Below are positions 33,120-45,800 of a stretch of 64,000 nt of DNA, piece by piece. The notes beneath the pieces are model-generated. The model was given only the letters and a program-made list of their open reading frames with translations. It was not told the DNA's origin and did no database searches. Numbering within the stretch: position 1 is the stretch's first letter; every line of letters begins with the position of its first letter. Source of the stretch: Fistulifera solaris. Taxonomy: Eukaryota; Bacillariophyta; Bacillariophyceae; Naviculales; Stauroneidaceae. The translations under genes and the position numbers were made by a program. The stretch is taken from contig AP026128.1 in NCBI GenBank assembly GCA_030295235.1, positions 372,001 through 436,000 on the forward strand, read 5' to 3'.

Positions 33120-35282
33120 AAGTAAAAGCGAGGACAAGGGTTGATCAGCAATTGCCGTATTTTCGTTTTTATGTGTCTGATGTGGCTTATTGCTATCAAG
33201 ATAGAAAATTTTGACGACTACAGCCCCTCGTCAGTGCCGCTTATCCGGGTGTGTGTTTCGAGTGTGTGAATGATGCATGAGTGTCCCACTCGAGAAATAG
33301 AACTCCGAAACGTGGAACGCAGCCGTTCCGTGGATTTATTTTGTTCGTTGTTCGCCGGAAGAAAGCAAAAGACCATTAGCCATTAGTACAAAATAATGGA
33401 CAGCGCGGAATTGAGGCCGCCGGCCGCCACCAAAACATGACGAGGAATGCGAAAAGAATAGCGCAGCAGTTAAGCCTCATAATCTAAATCTAGCTAAATA
33501 AATCTAGGTCTTTTTGAAGTACACTATGTATAAAAATATGAAAAGCTAAATTTGACTAGTCAGCATTAAGTACGTTTTCTACTTTAATGACTTTACCAGT
33601 GAAAAGCCCTTACTTTATAGTTTACAGTAATTTCGTCAGAAGGTCGTGTGCGATACGTGGCTGTGATCGTTGGATATAAAAGTAAACTTGTACTCAATAA
33701 TGAATAGTCATTAGTCAATCGTGAATTAAGTGATCGTGAATCCTCTAGTAGCGGAAGTCGCACGTGTTGAGCGGCGAGGTTTTGTTAAGGTGTTAAGGTG
33801 ATCCAGGGGTCATAGATGATGAATTCGTCGAATGCATGTGTGTCATGCGTCATGCAATGAAGTGCCTAAATTTGCGTTACACTGTAGACGTTTTCAGTGG
33901 AAACGATATCTCTTTCAAGATCTAAACCATAAACCATAGACCATAGATCTTTAATAAAAATCGAAAGGTCTTCGGAAGGTTCATCGAAGATCGAAGATCG
34001 ATAAATATCGGTGTTTTCGTCCGTGTCAAAAGCCAAGTGTCCAATTTCTGTGATGTGAGATGTGAGATGTGAGATGTGAGTATAAAAGCTATGTATTGAT
34101 CTGTGTAGTAAAGTTTATTGTAGATTGTGGAGCACGAGGCACGAGGGACGTTCATTGCATTCGCCGCCATGCCGCCATGTCCAAGTTCCCATGTCCAGCC
34201 CGGATGTGGGATCGAGCTTGATTCACAAACACGACTCGTGAGAACTTTTCACGATTCGTCTCGAGAAACGAGAGACGAGAGGGACATGATGACGTTGGTG
34301 CTCGAATGTGCAGCAAGTCGGCCGATCCTTTCGGAAATCGTGTCAAATGCGCCGGATGTGCGTTGTCGGCCGGCAGAGCTCGCAGAAACCCGGGACTGAA
34401 ACGCGAGAAGGATTGCACAGAAAAGAGAAACTGAGACGGCGTTGGGCATCGGATACAAGTATCATCGCACGTCATATTTCGGTCTCTGTTCGCAATGATC
34501 TCGGAATATGTGTCGCAGTGAGCCTAGTTAGAGGGTCAATGTAGCAACTATTTCGTTCTTCGCGAATTGACGATGAGCATCTTTAATTTGTCAAACGACA
34601 GTTACCGCTCTAAGCCTTGTTTGTTGGCCTTTTTAGAATCGACTGCTTCTTTTGCGATGGGTCAGAAGAGAAAAGAATGAGTCGTGACCAGCGGATATCC
34701 GACGTATCATTCATGTCTCGTCAAAACATTATAAACGGATCCTTAACGATTAATATTGAGTTGGCTCATCATCCATCGCTTGTGATTCTATTGAAACAAA
34801 AGCATGCGCTTGGTCTCGAAGTAGCAAAAGGCGCATCATCAGTCAGGGACGAAAGCAGTGCTTTTGCCCGCCGCAACCTATAGAACCTAAACTAAGATCT
34901 TCTTCGAGTAGATTATTTAATCGACTACCTGGAAATTGTCATGTTTCATAACATCGACAAAGTTCGTCCGCGTTTATTTATTTTCTTGTTTTTCGTCTTT
35001 TGCATCGCAGTGTCGTCCGCGCGTGGTCCGTGGCACGAATGTCATGCGGTACTGGTACCGGTACTGGTAGGACATTATGACGGTCAAGGTGCGGACGAGG
35101 AGAGTTCAACGTGGACCCGCCGCACAACGCACGATGGCACACATCAAATTCATGCCAAGCGGCTGCTGATTGTTCGTCTAGCTAGTCAATCGTCTTGTAT
35201 CAAGCTTGCCTTCATTTCGTATTGCATTGCGTATCACTTTGATAGTGCGGATTGATAGACGCATCATAAGTGTGAGCCGACA
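33120..35282. other. Large divergent intergenic region, 2.2 kb
   Basis: The longest gene-free stretch. It holds four perfect copies of ATGTGAG at 34053-34080 and a palindromic GGTACCGGTAC-type stretch near 35050. The ORFs at 34127-34883 and 34941-35255 have no domain; the last has a hydrophobic start but no other support. No RNA gene was recognised. Confidence 0.45.
34053..34080. repeat. 7-bp microsatellite (ATGTGAG)x4
   Basis: Four exact tandem copies in the intergenic region upstream of the Sec63-like gene. No function inferred. Confidence 0.9.
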
Positions 35283-37365
35283 ATGCCGGCGCAACTTGTA
35301 CCCTTCTACCTCATGCCCATCGCGGCTCTGCTGGGTCTTTATGCTTTGACGGCCGGGTTCAAGGTCGTTCATTTAATGTACGCCAACGCCACGAAGCAAC
35401 AACCCCAACGCAAAGTATCGGCCCGCGAACGTCTTTTGCAGCAACAACATAAAGGAACGGTAGTACCGCTTCAATCCCGAGAATTCGCCCTTCTGTTTCT
35501 GTCGTTTTTGTTGAGTCTCATTGCGTACGCCTTTGTCGTGGCGCGCGTTGAAGCGGGCTTTTGAAAGCCGAACGGGCACTCTTTGATCCGTATGCGCTCT
35601 TGGGTTTGAATTCCAACGAAATGTATAATGCTACGACCATTGTGGAGGTATTCAAGAATGTTGTCAAGCAGCAAAGTGGAGCTACGGAATCTGCCATGGA
35701 AGACATCAAATTCGCTTACCAAGCACTTGCGGATGAACGAGGGATGCTCAATTATAAAAAGTACGGACATCCTCTGGGGGCGTTGGAAGTCGACGCCTTC
35801 AATATGAAGATTCCGTCGTGGTTGCTCGTTCCTGCGGGTCCGTATCGTGCGGGTGTCTACGTGCTGTACGGCCTTTCGGTGCTGTTTTGGTTGAGTGCGG
35901 TTGTTCAAGCATATCGTCGGTATCAATTGGAGAAGCAATTACAGGCTGAATCCGCACGGACCAAGAGTGATGAAGAAAAGGCCAAAGCCGCGGGTGCCAT
36001 GTTGGATGACTCGAATTCGGTATCGCAGGGGGATTTAGCTTTCATGATGAATCAGTTGAAGCCCACCAGCGATTACCACGATATTCTGTTTGGCATATGC
36101 GCTGCGCCGGACACTATAGCGTGGGGATTGCGGCAGTTGGAGAAGGTGGAAGAGATTAAGAAGGAGAGAAAAGAGAAAGAAGCAGCGAAACGCGACGAAG
36201 GTACAGTGAAAACGAAGGATGACGTCGATCTGGGAGCGCTCTTGGATGAAGGCGGCTGGGATGATGAGGGTACTGATGAAGGTTCCAAGTCTCTGGAAGA
36301 GCGTAAAACGGAGTTGAAAGCGGTGACTGGACAAGCGGTCCAGCTGTTAGAAGGAGTTGACGATGGTGTATTAGGACAAACGTGGGTGGAGAATGCTCTA
36401 GCCAAAGTGAACCAGTGGCCTCCTTCAGCTGTTGCCGTCCTCAAAAACGTTTCTTTTGAGTACAAGGGAGAAATTGTGAAAGACTTTCTGGATCATCCTG
36501 GCTTACGAAGAGTTCTTTGCATGACGATGGGACGGCTTAACTCACATTTGCTTAACGGCCACCCACAGCTCTTGGCGGCTGGTGCGAATAAGCTGATTGA
36601 CCAGACATACTTCAAAGGATCAATGGAATTTCGTCAGCGAGCAGGACTTTTGCTGGAAGGGACTTTAAGGCTTTCTATGATGCTTCGTAGCTACCGTTTA
36701 GTTCATATGGTGCTTAAGACTGTGGCCCTTTTTAGAATAGGCTGCCATGACACTCCCGAAGCACTGAAGCTTTTCGAAACGATGATGCAGCGACAAAACA
36801 ATTGCTTGCCACGTTTGGAAGTGCATTCAAAGGCAATCACCAGCGTTGGTCATAGCGAAATTGCAACGGGGGATAAATGTGAGCTCGAAGTGGACATGGA
36901 ACGTCTTCACGCCGAAAACTTTTTGAAAGCCAAGGTGGCTATTTGTCAACAGCAGGGCATTCCTCCGCAAGTAGCGCTGCAGGCTTACCGTGAAGGATGG
37001 TGGCTGCTTTTGCGCTGCAAGAGATTGGATGGACCAACGCCGGCGCAGCCTTTGAGCGTCGACATCTTACGAAACTTGAAAATTGATGATTCACAGATTG
37101 AACTCTTTCAAAAGAAGATCCTGAGTATCACTTACTAAGCGCTATTCCTGTCATTGTTTCGAATGTTGCGCAGCAACGTGGAAAGTTCCAGGTCAAATTT
37201 ACGGCTCCTCTGGAAGCTGGTAAATACCGCTTTTTCTTGACAATCAAAAGTCAGGACTTTTTGGGGGCTGATCAGGAAATTGAACTGACTGAGACTGTTG
37301 TGGCTGCTTCAAGTGTTGGACGAGAAGCTGCTTCCGAATCAGATGAACCCAAAAAAGAGAAATAG
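35283..37365 (+). CDS. SEC63: Sec63-like ER translocon protein with non-canonical J domain
   Basis: Sec63 works with Sec61/Sec62 and BiP to drive post-translational ER import. Visible: N-terminal membrane spans (LMPIAALLGLYALTAGFKVV and EFALLFLSFLLSLIAYAFVV); a J-like domain FDPYALLGLNSNEM to NYKKYGHPLG; a third span AGVYVLYGLSVLFWLSAVVQ; an acidic insert; and the Sec63/Brl region with CRK-like C-terminus (GKFQVKFTAPLEAGKYRFFL) and an acidic/basic end. The HPD tripeptide that J domains use to stimulate Hsp70 is absent: the stretch where YHPDK is expected reads KNVVKQQSG. Two frame breaks: the T run 35559-35562 (restores VEAGFLKAERALFDPY) and the A run 37110-37113 (restores ELFQKEDPEYHLLSAIPVIV). 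The stop is at 37365. The span/J/span order and C-terminal fold make Sec63 the best match. Confidence 0.83.
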
Positions 37366-37511
37366 AAGACATTTCTTTGTCGTTTTCGACCACTATAATC
37401 TGTACTTCACAATAGCTTATGATGATGTGTAAATCCACAAAATGACTTGTTTATTGATGCAGAACGCATAAGTCTATTTAGATGTTTACTGGCAAAAAAT
37501 TGGGCCCCAAT

Positions 37512-39747
37512 TTACTTCTTTGCCTTGCCTTTCTTCGCCGCATCAGGATTCTTGGCCATGCGGAACGTAGACGGCGTCACTTCAAGAATCTCGTCAGCTG
37601 CCAGGTACTCGACACATGCATCAAGCGACATCTCAATTGGAGCAACTATACCAGTAGCGATTCCCTTGTTGGCGGATCGCATGTTGGTCAAAGCCTTGGT
37701 CTTGGCCACGTTTACTTCCAAATCACCTGGTCGTTGATGAATACCAATAATCATACCTTTGTAGATTTCGTCTTGCGGTTTGATGAACATTTTACCACGA
37801 TCCTGTGCTCCTTCAATACCGAAGGTAGTTGCTACTCCATCAGCAAACGCCAACAGTGAGCCTTTATCACGACCTTGAATTTCTCCGGGGATGCGTTCTC
37901 GGTAGGAATCAAAAACACTGTCGATAATTGCAGTTCCTCGGGTTGCAGTAAGTAAAGCGGACTTCAAACCCAACATACCACGAGTTGGGACAAGGTACTT
38001 GACAACGCTTAATCCTTCGCCCTCTTCAACTCCCATATCTTGGAGTTCTCCTTTGCGCATGTTGAGAAGATCCACAACACTTCCGACGTAGTCCGAAGGA
38101 ACTCTGACTTCAACACTTTCCCAAGGCTCCTCCGTTTTCCCAGTCTCCTCGTTGACTTTCAGAATAACAGTTGGCGGACCCACTTCGAGCTCGAATCCTT
38201 CACGTCTCATGGTCTCGATCAAAACAGTCAAATGAAGTTGACCACGTCCAGACACTTCATATCGATCAGCAGAGTCAGTTTCCTCAACTCTCAAAGCAAC
38301 ATTGCGGTCAAGTTCCTTGAAGAGACGATCGCGGATCATGCGACTGGTCAAGAATTTTCCCTCTCTTCCAGCCAAAGGGGACTTGTTCACACCAATCGTC
38401 ATGCGGACTGTAGGTTGTTCAACGGCAATAGGCGGCAGAGGACCAGCCGCATTGGCCCCACCCTCCTCATTTGTGACAAGAGTGTCTCCGATTTCAACGT
38501 CGGGAAGACCAGCAAACATCTACGAGACGCGACAGTTAGCAAATCAAAACTTCACATTCGGACGAACACACATTGATGGACTTACGATAATTTCGCCGGC
38601 CTTGGCTTCATCAACTTCACGCTTTCCAAGGTTGTCGAAAACGAAAAGGTTGGAAATTCGACCAGTTTTCTTATCCTTGTTCGGTGAACAAGGGCAACAG
38701 GTTGCCCATTTCGGATGACACCGTTGGTGATTCGTGCAATACCGAGCTTTCCCTTGAATTGATCAAAGTCAATGTTGCTCACCAAGCACTGCAAGTCGTT
38801 AGGTTTCTCGCTGTCCACTGATGGAGGAGGGATGTCCTCCAAAATGGCATCAAGTAGAGGGCTCATGTCCTCTTCCAGTTTGTCGGGCGTGAAACCTGCT
38901 TTTCCTTGGAGACCCGACGCATACACAGTGCGGAAATCCGTTTGCTCATCGCTGGCACCCAAGTCAACAAAGAGGTCAAAGACAGTATCGAGTACATAAT
39001 CCGGACGAGCTGTCGGCCGATCAATCTTATTCACGACAACGAGCGCTCGAAGTCCTTTCTGCAGAGCTTTGTCGAGCACAAATCGAGTCTGAGGTTTGGG
39101 GCCGTCGACACTGTCGACCAACAAAAGAACACCATCGGCCATGTTCAATACACGCTCCACCTCACCACCAAAGTCCGCGTGACCTGAAGAAACGTTATTC
39201 ACAGATGAGTATCACGTTAAAAGTGCACATCATAAAGGGCGGCCAAGAGGAGTCCGAGCGTCTTCGTCGACGTACCTGGTGTATCCAAAATATTGAATTT
39301 CGTGTCTTTGTACATAACCGCCAAGTTTTTCGCCAAAATGGTGATACCGCGCTCTCGCTCTTGGTCTTCGCTGTCCATCACGCGGTCGCCAGCTTCTTTC
39401 TGCTGCGCTTCATCGCGAAAAACTCCACTCTGACGAATCAAGGCATCGACAAGTGTTGTCTTTCCGTGGTCAACCTGAAATACAAACGGAAATGAGAATG
39501 GCGAATAAAGTTAGGCAGAAAACAGCAACAAGCAGGAACGTACGTGAGCAATTACAGCGATGTTTCGAATCGCAGTGTTCTGTGTTTGGGTCGAATCTGT
39601 CGAGGTAGCGACGTCGTCGACCACTGCCGATGAACGGCACGACGATTGTTGTGCCCAGCAAACGCCAAAGGCAGGACGCTGCGTGGGGGTAAATGCAGCC
39701 GAAAGACTGGCTAACGAGAGTAGAGATAGTAACCGAAAGAATTGCAT
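37512..39747 (-). CDS. typA: TypA/BipA translational GTPase, plastid-targeted
   Basis: Ribosome-associated GTPase of the EF-G family, involved in ribosome assembly and stress adaptation; in algae and plants a plastid form is known. The presequence [20 protein letters not shown] has a SAAFTP motif typical of diatom plastid import. Exons: 39747-39544, 39474-39276, 39183-38586, 38519-37512. The joins rebuild [15 protein letters not shown] (P-loop) and [17 protein letters not shown] (switch II). NKIDRP and ASGLQGKAG complete the G domain. The C-terminal part ([52 protein letters not shown]) is diagnostic of TypA. The frame breaks at 38687-38691. One extra base restores [20 protein letters not shown]. 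The C-terminus ends in a Lys-rich tail. Confidence 0.94.
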
Positions 39748-40177
39748 GGTATTTGTTACTTTCCCCTTTTTGTGTCTTTCGCGCCCACGAAGAACAAAAT
39801 GAAGTCAGAGGGCGAACTTTTAGAATCGAATGGCGAGCCAGTGCAAAAAGTATGTTTTGAAATGAATCAGTCGTCGAATCTGTACCGTACGAAGTACAGG
39901 CGGTACTTGAAATTCTATAGTCGACTTTTGTTGTTTTTCGTTGGAAGTACGTGGAGCTTTTGTGTGGACCTGACAAGCTAAAAAATGTGACGTTTGCCAA
40001 AGACACAACGGCAGGAAAAATGATGCGCATTACCAGTACGATTTCTGTAGAGGATACCTTCTTGTGAGTCCCGTCTTGCCCTAACACGATTTCAAGTGAG
40101 GTTTACCGTAAACGCCGCCTGCGCTCAAGGTTCGTAACTCAATATTTAACGTCTCGTATTATTACTTCGGTCAATCG
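39748..40177. other. Intergenic, 0.4 kb
   Basis: Lies between the TypA start and the SerRS stop, both on the minus strand. It would hold the TypA promoter. A 79-codon plus-strand ORF (39742-39981) shows no domain. Confidence 0.4.
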
Positions 40178-41624
40178 TTAGTTTTTCTTGCCTCCTTTTT
40201 CACCCTTGCTTAGTTCCGGTGGTCCTCTCACGAAAGGCAAAAGTCCTTGCCGCCCATGTAAGGTCGCAAGACTTCCGGCACGATCACCCCCTCCTCGGTT
40301 TGGTAGTTCTCAAGAATACAGCAAATACCGCGTCCAGTAGCACAAAGCGTCGCGTTGAGCATGTGGCAGTAACTAAGACGTGCCGTCAAATCGCCCTTCT
40401 CTCCTTTCTCGCCACGGCAACGCGTTCCGACACCACGCGCTTGATAGTCCGTGCAGTTGCTGCACGAGACCAACTCGCGGTACGTGTTTTGGCCCGGAAA
40501 CCATCCTTCCAAATCGTACTTTTTCGTGGCCGCGTCATTGAGTTCCGAGCTGACCAGACAGACCACGCGATAACCGATGCCGAGCGAGTCGTAAAAGTCC
40601 GTGGCACATTTGAGCATGCGCTTCTGTTCCGCTTGCGACAACTCGAAATCGTCCGCGGTCAAGCAGAACTGCTCAATCTTCTCAAACTGGTGAACACGGA
40701 AAATACCTCGAATATCTTTGCCGCTCGATCCTGCTTCTTTACGGAAGCAGGTCGAGATACCACAGTATCGGAGGGGCAACTCCTTGGGCGAGAGCCAGTC
40801 ATCCTTGTGGTAGGCGCAGAGAGGCTGCTCACTGGTAGCAATCAAGTACTTTTCCGAACTACCATCAGGGTCATCGGTTTTTCCCGAAACTTTATACAGC
40901 TGCTCATCAAAATCATCCAATTGCGCAATGCTGGACATGACTTCCTTCTTCATGAAAAAGGAGGCTGCACGACATTGTAACCTCGTTCTTGCAAGAACGC
41001 AATACTGTAATTGATAATGGCTTGATTGAGTAGAACACCAGCATTGGTGAGAAAGTAAGCACGGTGTCCACCCACTTCGACACCTCGCGTGGGTTCGTAT
41101 CCCCCAATGCGCCAGAGAAGTTCATCGTGCGTCATGGGCTTACTTTCGGGCATGGTGTAGTGCAACTTTCCGGCCGCACAAGGAAGTAACCCCGGGTTCG
41201 TCGCCATTTCCGGTGGTTCGGGCTGGAGAGCAATCACCAAATTATCTTCTTCTTCGTTGTTACTGATCGGGACTTCCGGGTCGACCATATTTCCGATACC
41301 ATTCAAGAGAGCATCACGTTTCTCGGCAATGATGGGGAGCTGATCTTCCATATCTTTGATGTTCTGTTTCATCTCCGCAAGTTTCTGAACTTCAGCGTCG
41401 CAGTTTTCCTTAGCCTTCTTTTTGGGTGTAATCACATCTTTCTGGTATTTGTTAACTTCTTTGCGTGTTTCATCGATAGTTCCTCGCAGATCACGCCATT
41501 CGGCATCGAGCTCTAGGACCTTGTCGACGATGGAGGGATCTTTATAGCGCTGCTCCATGTACGTCTTCCATTTGGCGGGGTCGCCGCCCTTGTAATCGCG
41601 AAGCTCGTTAATATCAATAGGCAT
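40178..41624 (-). CDS. Seryl-tRNA synthetase, cytosolic type
   Basis: Charges tRNA-Ser. The start at 41624 (MPIDINELRDYKGGDPAKWK) matches eukaryotic cytosolic SerRS; the longer in-frame ATG at 41735 only adds unlikely residues. The N-terminal coiled-coil arm (KVLELDAEWRDLRGTIDETR and on) precedes the class II core. Motif 2 is FRKEAGSSGKDIRGIFRVHQ FEKIEQF; the motif 3 region is CHMLNATLCATGRGICCILE then GVIVPEVLRPYMGG. Two homopolymer breaks: 40955-40959 (restores VVQPPFFMKKEVMSSIAQLD) and 40239-40242 (restores GGKDFLPFVRGPPELSKGEK). The corrected stop is at 40178, with a Lys-rich end; uncorrected ORFs would stop at 40950 and 40228. About 483 residues, normal for the family. No plastid or mitochondrial presequence is seen with this start. 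Confidence 0.95.
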
Positions 41625-42806
41625 GGTGAACAAGAATGAAAAGAATGATACGGATAGATAAAAGAAGTTAAGAGTATCAAGCAACGGAACCCTTTGCTTT
41701 GTGGCGTATTTTTTGACGGTTTTCTCGCCGGTCATTCTGACCTTTTGACGGTTGACGGACGGCTACAAAGACGATGTCTGTCCGCTGACAGACGTCTATA
41801 AGTGCACGCGACGCGATGAACGTCGTTATAGGGTCAAATTGCCATGAATATCATTATCTACCCATTAATGAAGCTTTCACCAGATAATATTTGTGCGGGT
41901 TTTCGACGAGGGAACATAGGATTGACGAAGGCTACATTGTTTTAAATGCCTACGTCAGTGTCACGTAGCTCTCGTAGGGAAATTTATCGACAGAGGGGGA
42001 ACCCGGATATTGTATTATTTCGATCACACCCGTTTTCGGGTCAAAGCCGCACCGATGTTATTTTTCGCTTTCTTCTGCGTGAAACGAAGCTGTAATCGAC
42101 ATCAAAGTGAATCCAATACGAAAAAAGCAAGGAAGATGCAAAGCTTCGAATGTCTACGTGGTTTCACGTAGCTCTCGTAGGGAAATTTATCGACAGAGGG
42201 GGCACCCGGATATTGTATTATTTCGATCACACCCGTTTTCGGGTCAAAACCGCACAAATGTAATTTTCGGTTTCTCCTGCATAAACAATCCGTGCATATA
42301 AACTATAAGCGACATCAAAGTGACTTCAATACGTAAAAAGCATGAAAGATGCAACGCTTCGAATCTCTACGTGGTTTCACGTAGCTCTCGTAGGAAATTT
42401 ATCGACAGAGGGATACCCGGATATTGCATTGTCTTGATCGCACCAATTTTTCGGGTCAAAACCGCACCAATGTAATTTTCGCTTCCTCCTAGATGGATAA
42501 TGCCTGCCAAGAAACTATAATCGACATCAAGGTGACTTCAATACGTGAAAAGCATGAAAGATGCAACGCTTTGAACGCCTACGTGATTTCACGTAGCGCG
42601 GTCACATCATTATTACCAGGTAGTGATTATGCGACATTACGCGACTATAAAAAAAAAGACGCACACACAGGCGGAGAAATGCAATGCAAAAAGAGCAACC
42701 GCCATTTTCAACTTTGGGTGACTTCATTGTCCATAATATCATTATCGATAGAACTCACAACCTCTTAGATCAATCAAAAAGTCACGAAAGATTTCTTTGG
42801 CAGGCG
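41625..42806. other. Divergent SerRS-MON2 intergenic region with tandem repeats
   Basis: Mostly occupied by the ~210-bp tandem repeat at 41950-42600 described separately. Small ORFs inside (42107-42301, 42493-42768) are repeat sequence read by chance. The region must carry both promoters. Confidence 0.55.
41950..42600 (+). repeat. Tandem ~210-bp repeat, three units plus a partial fourth
   Basis: Each unit opens with a palindromic stem (CTACGTGGTTTCACGTAG type) at 41950, 42154, 42367 and 42579, i.e. steps of 204, 213 and 212 bp. It continues with CTCTCGTAGGGAAATTTATC, GACAGAGGG, ACCCGGATATTG, a CGGGTCAAAACCGCAC block and ATCGACATCAAAGTGACTTC. The fourth unit is cut after the stem. A related solo copy lies at about 60880-60976. 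Confidence 0.85.
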
Positions 42807-45800
42807 ATGAATTTTGTGCAGCAGCTGGAAGAATGTCTCCGCGACTTGGCGGCCGAGGCGCGCAAGAATCATCCGGGGGTCAAAGAAGCCAGTGAACGCG
42901 CTACTCTTAAACTGCGAACGTTGAAAAACTCCTATGTCTCTGCCGTTCGACAAGCGACGTCCTCTGGCAAAGAACATCCGACGACAAAATTGTTTCAGTC
43001 CTCGGACTTACTGCATCCGTTTCTCCTCGCCGCCAACTATCCGTACGCCTCCAACACTTTGTTGGATATTTCCTTTCGGGCCATGAAGCTGTTAATGGAA
43101 GCAGATGCTGTCGTTCCCTCCGATGGCTTAAATATGATCCGCGTGTGGACGATACAAGCACATGTTGTTACAGCGTACTATCAAAAGCATTTCGCGAAAG
43201 AGTTAAAATCCATGCAATCGGATGAGAAATTAGTGGGAGAAGAGACTTCGGTACCGACTGCGCCACCTGTCGCTACTACAACTTCTTCCAGCTGGTTCAG
43301 TTGGGGTTCGAGCACCGCATCGGCTACAAGTGTTGCGGATAACTCGTTGTCTGCGTCAACTTCTTTGAATGAGTCGTCTTCCAGTAAACTATCCGTCAAA
43401 AATGCAGTCAGCAGTTCCAGCGGTCAAACAGGACAAGGGTCGCTTTCTCCCACAGCTATGGATAAGGTTGCTTTGGAAATTTTATCATGTTTGTTGCAGC
43501 TGGTAGAACGGCTAAAGGGATATCCGGAAAGTCTTACCCCGGAGGTTTGGACGAATGCCATGTCGTTGGCCTGCCTTTGGCTCTACAATACGCCCAATCG
43601 CCACAAGGTGCAACAAGCTGCCCAATCTACAACCGTACAAATTCTTGAGCTTTTATATCAGGTGAACAGTCATGACAGCAAACTGATTACAAACACTTGG
43701 CATGATCTCTTGACTTTGGCCATGTCTTCGCCAAAGACATTGTCGCTGACGGGTGCTTTTTTGCTGTGTCGACGTAGTCCGGGGACGACGGTGGCGAATC
43801 CGCCGTCGCCGGAATTTGCGCTAGAGCTCATGACTCAAGTGTGGAAAGACGGGAAGTTTCTACCGAATGACGCGTTGTTGATGAAAACGTTTAGTTTGAC
43901 AATGGGCTTGCTGGAGCAGATTTCGAAGCTTAGCGTAGAGCGAACGCTACGTGCTTTGCAGTGGAGTTCCATACTTTTTCAAAGGGAATCCGCGCTATTT
44001 CCAAACGAGTGTCGCGAAATTTTTGCACGCATTATCAAGCCTATAGTAACAGCTACGGATGCTTGTCGAAGCCACCATGACTTTGAAGATGGCTATGTGT
44101 ACACGTCGAAAGAAGCCTCGCTGGAAGAGACTTCGGACTCCACGCTAACAGATAGAGGTTTGAAACGGCGGAGTGAAAGCCTTTCATGTTTCTTTCCGAA
44201 ACCCATACTGTGGAAAGCGAGCTTTTCGTTGGAAGTCATTTATACTGCGCTAGACATAGAAAGCAATGCGGCTGGCGTTCTTTTCGACGATGCCAGGCTC
44301 GTAGCTCAAATCGCCGAAGCCCTGAGTCATTTTGCGACAATTGGAGCGAGCTGTCGAGACCACATTCTACAAATTGTGGACTTCTGCAATTTCCAGCATG
44401 CTACAAATCATAAACCAGCGTCAATGAGAAAGGCCGAGATAGCTATTTTATCAGGTGATATATCTGTATTCTCCGCGACTTCTCAGAAAGCAAGTGAAAA
44501 GGGTAATGGCAACCATTCTTCAGTTCTCGGTGAATGCATTTATTTCTCGTTGCAGTCAATGCTTCGGATAGCATATTGTCTCCGGGACATGAGAAACTCT
44601 GTGAATATCTTAGAAGATTCGTTTGCTCCTTTCCTCGCTATACTGCAACACTTCATGAAACGCTTCACAGGTTCGCCGTCCCTTGTTAGTATGGCTCTCG
44701 ATGGTTACACATTCCTCTCCGATGTCTGTCTTCCGCTGGAAAACAATTTAATGCAGAGAAAAGCGCTGCTCACATCAGTTTCGAAACTCTCGCTGCCCTC
44801 GTGGGGAAAACACGACCCTTCGACTCGCGTAAGTCATTTTTCCAGCACTTTACGTCAAGAATGAATGCTTTCGCTTGATCATCTCATTCGTTTTATTTTT
44901 CAGCTTGATGCGCATCACATTCGTGCCATCATTTGTTTACTGAAGATTGTGCACCAGCATTATGATATCATTCTATCAGATTGGGATTTAATTTTATGGA
45001 CTTTTGAGGAATTGTCGATTATCCCCATTGCATCTCCCTTGCTTTGTGATGAGGATTATCACGCGGCTCTTTCAATAGCTGCTGTTTACGAGCGACTTGC
45101 ACCTTTTTCCACCTGTTTCGGTGACATTAGCGTAGTGAAGATGGTCGAAACGTTGGCTGATATTTGCGAAACGTCAATGCGAGACAGAGACATAGTTGGT
45201 GATTCCGAAACTGTACTTCCTGAGATTTATTACTCAGCTGAGAGCCAAGACAAAGCTGTGGACGGCCGGGGAGAAACTATTGGAGGAAAGATTATGAGCA
45301 TGGGGGTGAAGGCCTTATACGGTTCTTCCGGCGATGAGAATGGGAAGGCGGACGGCCAAACACCCATCGCCAGCATAAGAACGAAGAACGTCTTCTATGA
45401 AGAGTATAGACAGTTTTTCATCCAGCGGCTCACTTCCTCGAAACACACTGTTCGAGTTAATTCTCTTGGTAGAGTCCCGTTTGTATTGATGCTACTAGCT
45501 GACGTAGCCATAGCAAACTCTTTTCGGTCAAAAGAATGTCAGGAAGTATTTTCAAGTCAACTTTCAAAGCTTGCTGCCTCCACTCCTGCAGTTCGACCGT
45601 TTGTTATGGATGTAATGACATTGTTAATCATGACACGGCTTTCCGACGATAAAACTTTCCCAGCTAGGAACCTGGGTCCTGGAAAAGTGTTATTTCGGGA
45701 TCCTATGTTAAGCCAACTTTTGGCTAGTGAACGAAAAGAAACGAATCCGACTATTCGCCATGAAATTGCGCATGTCGACATTCTGGCACCTCTGTGCGAG

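Noticed and set aside
34941-35255. 104-codon ORF with hydrophobic N-terminus
   Set aside because: It could look like a signal peptide, but the rest is featureless and it ends just before the Sec63-like gene, where a promoter is expected.
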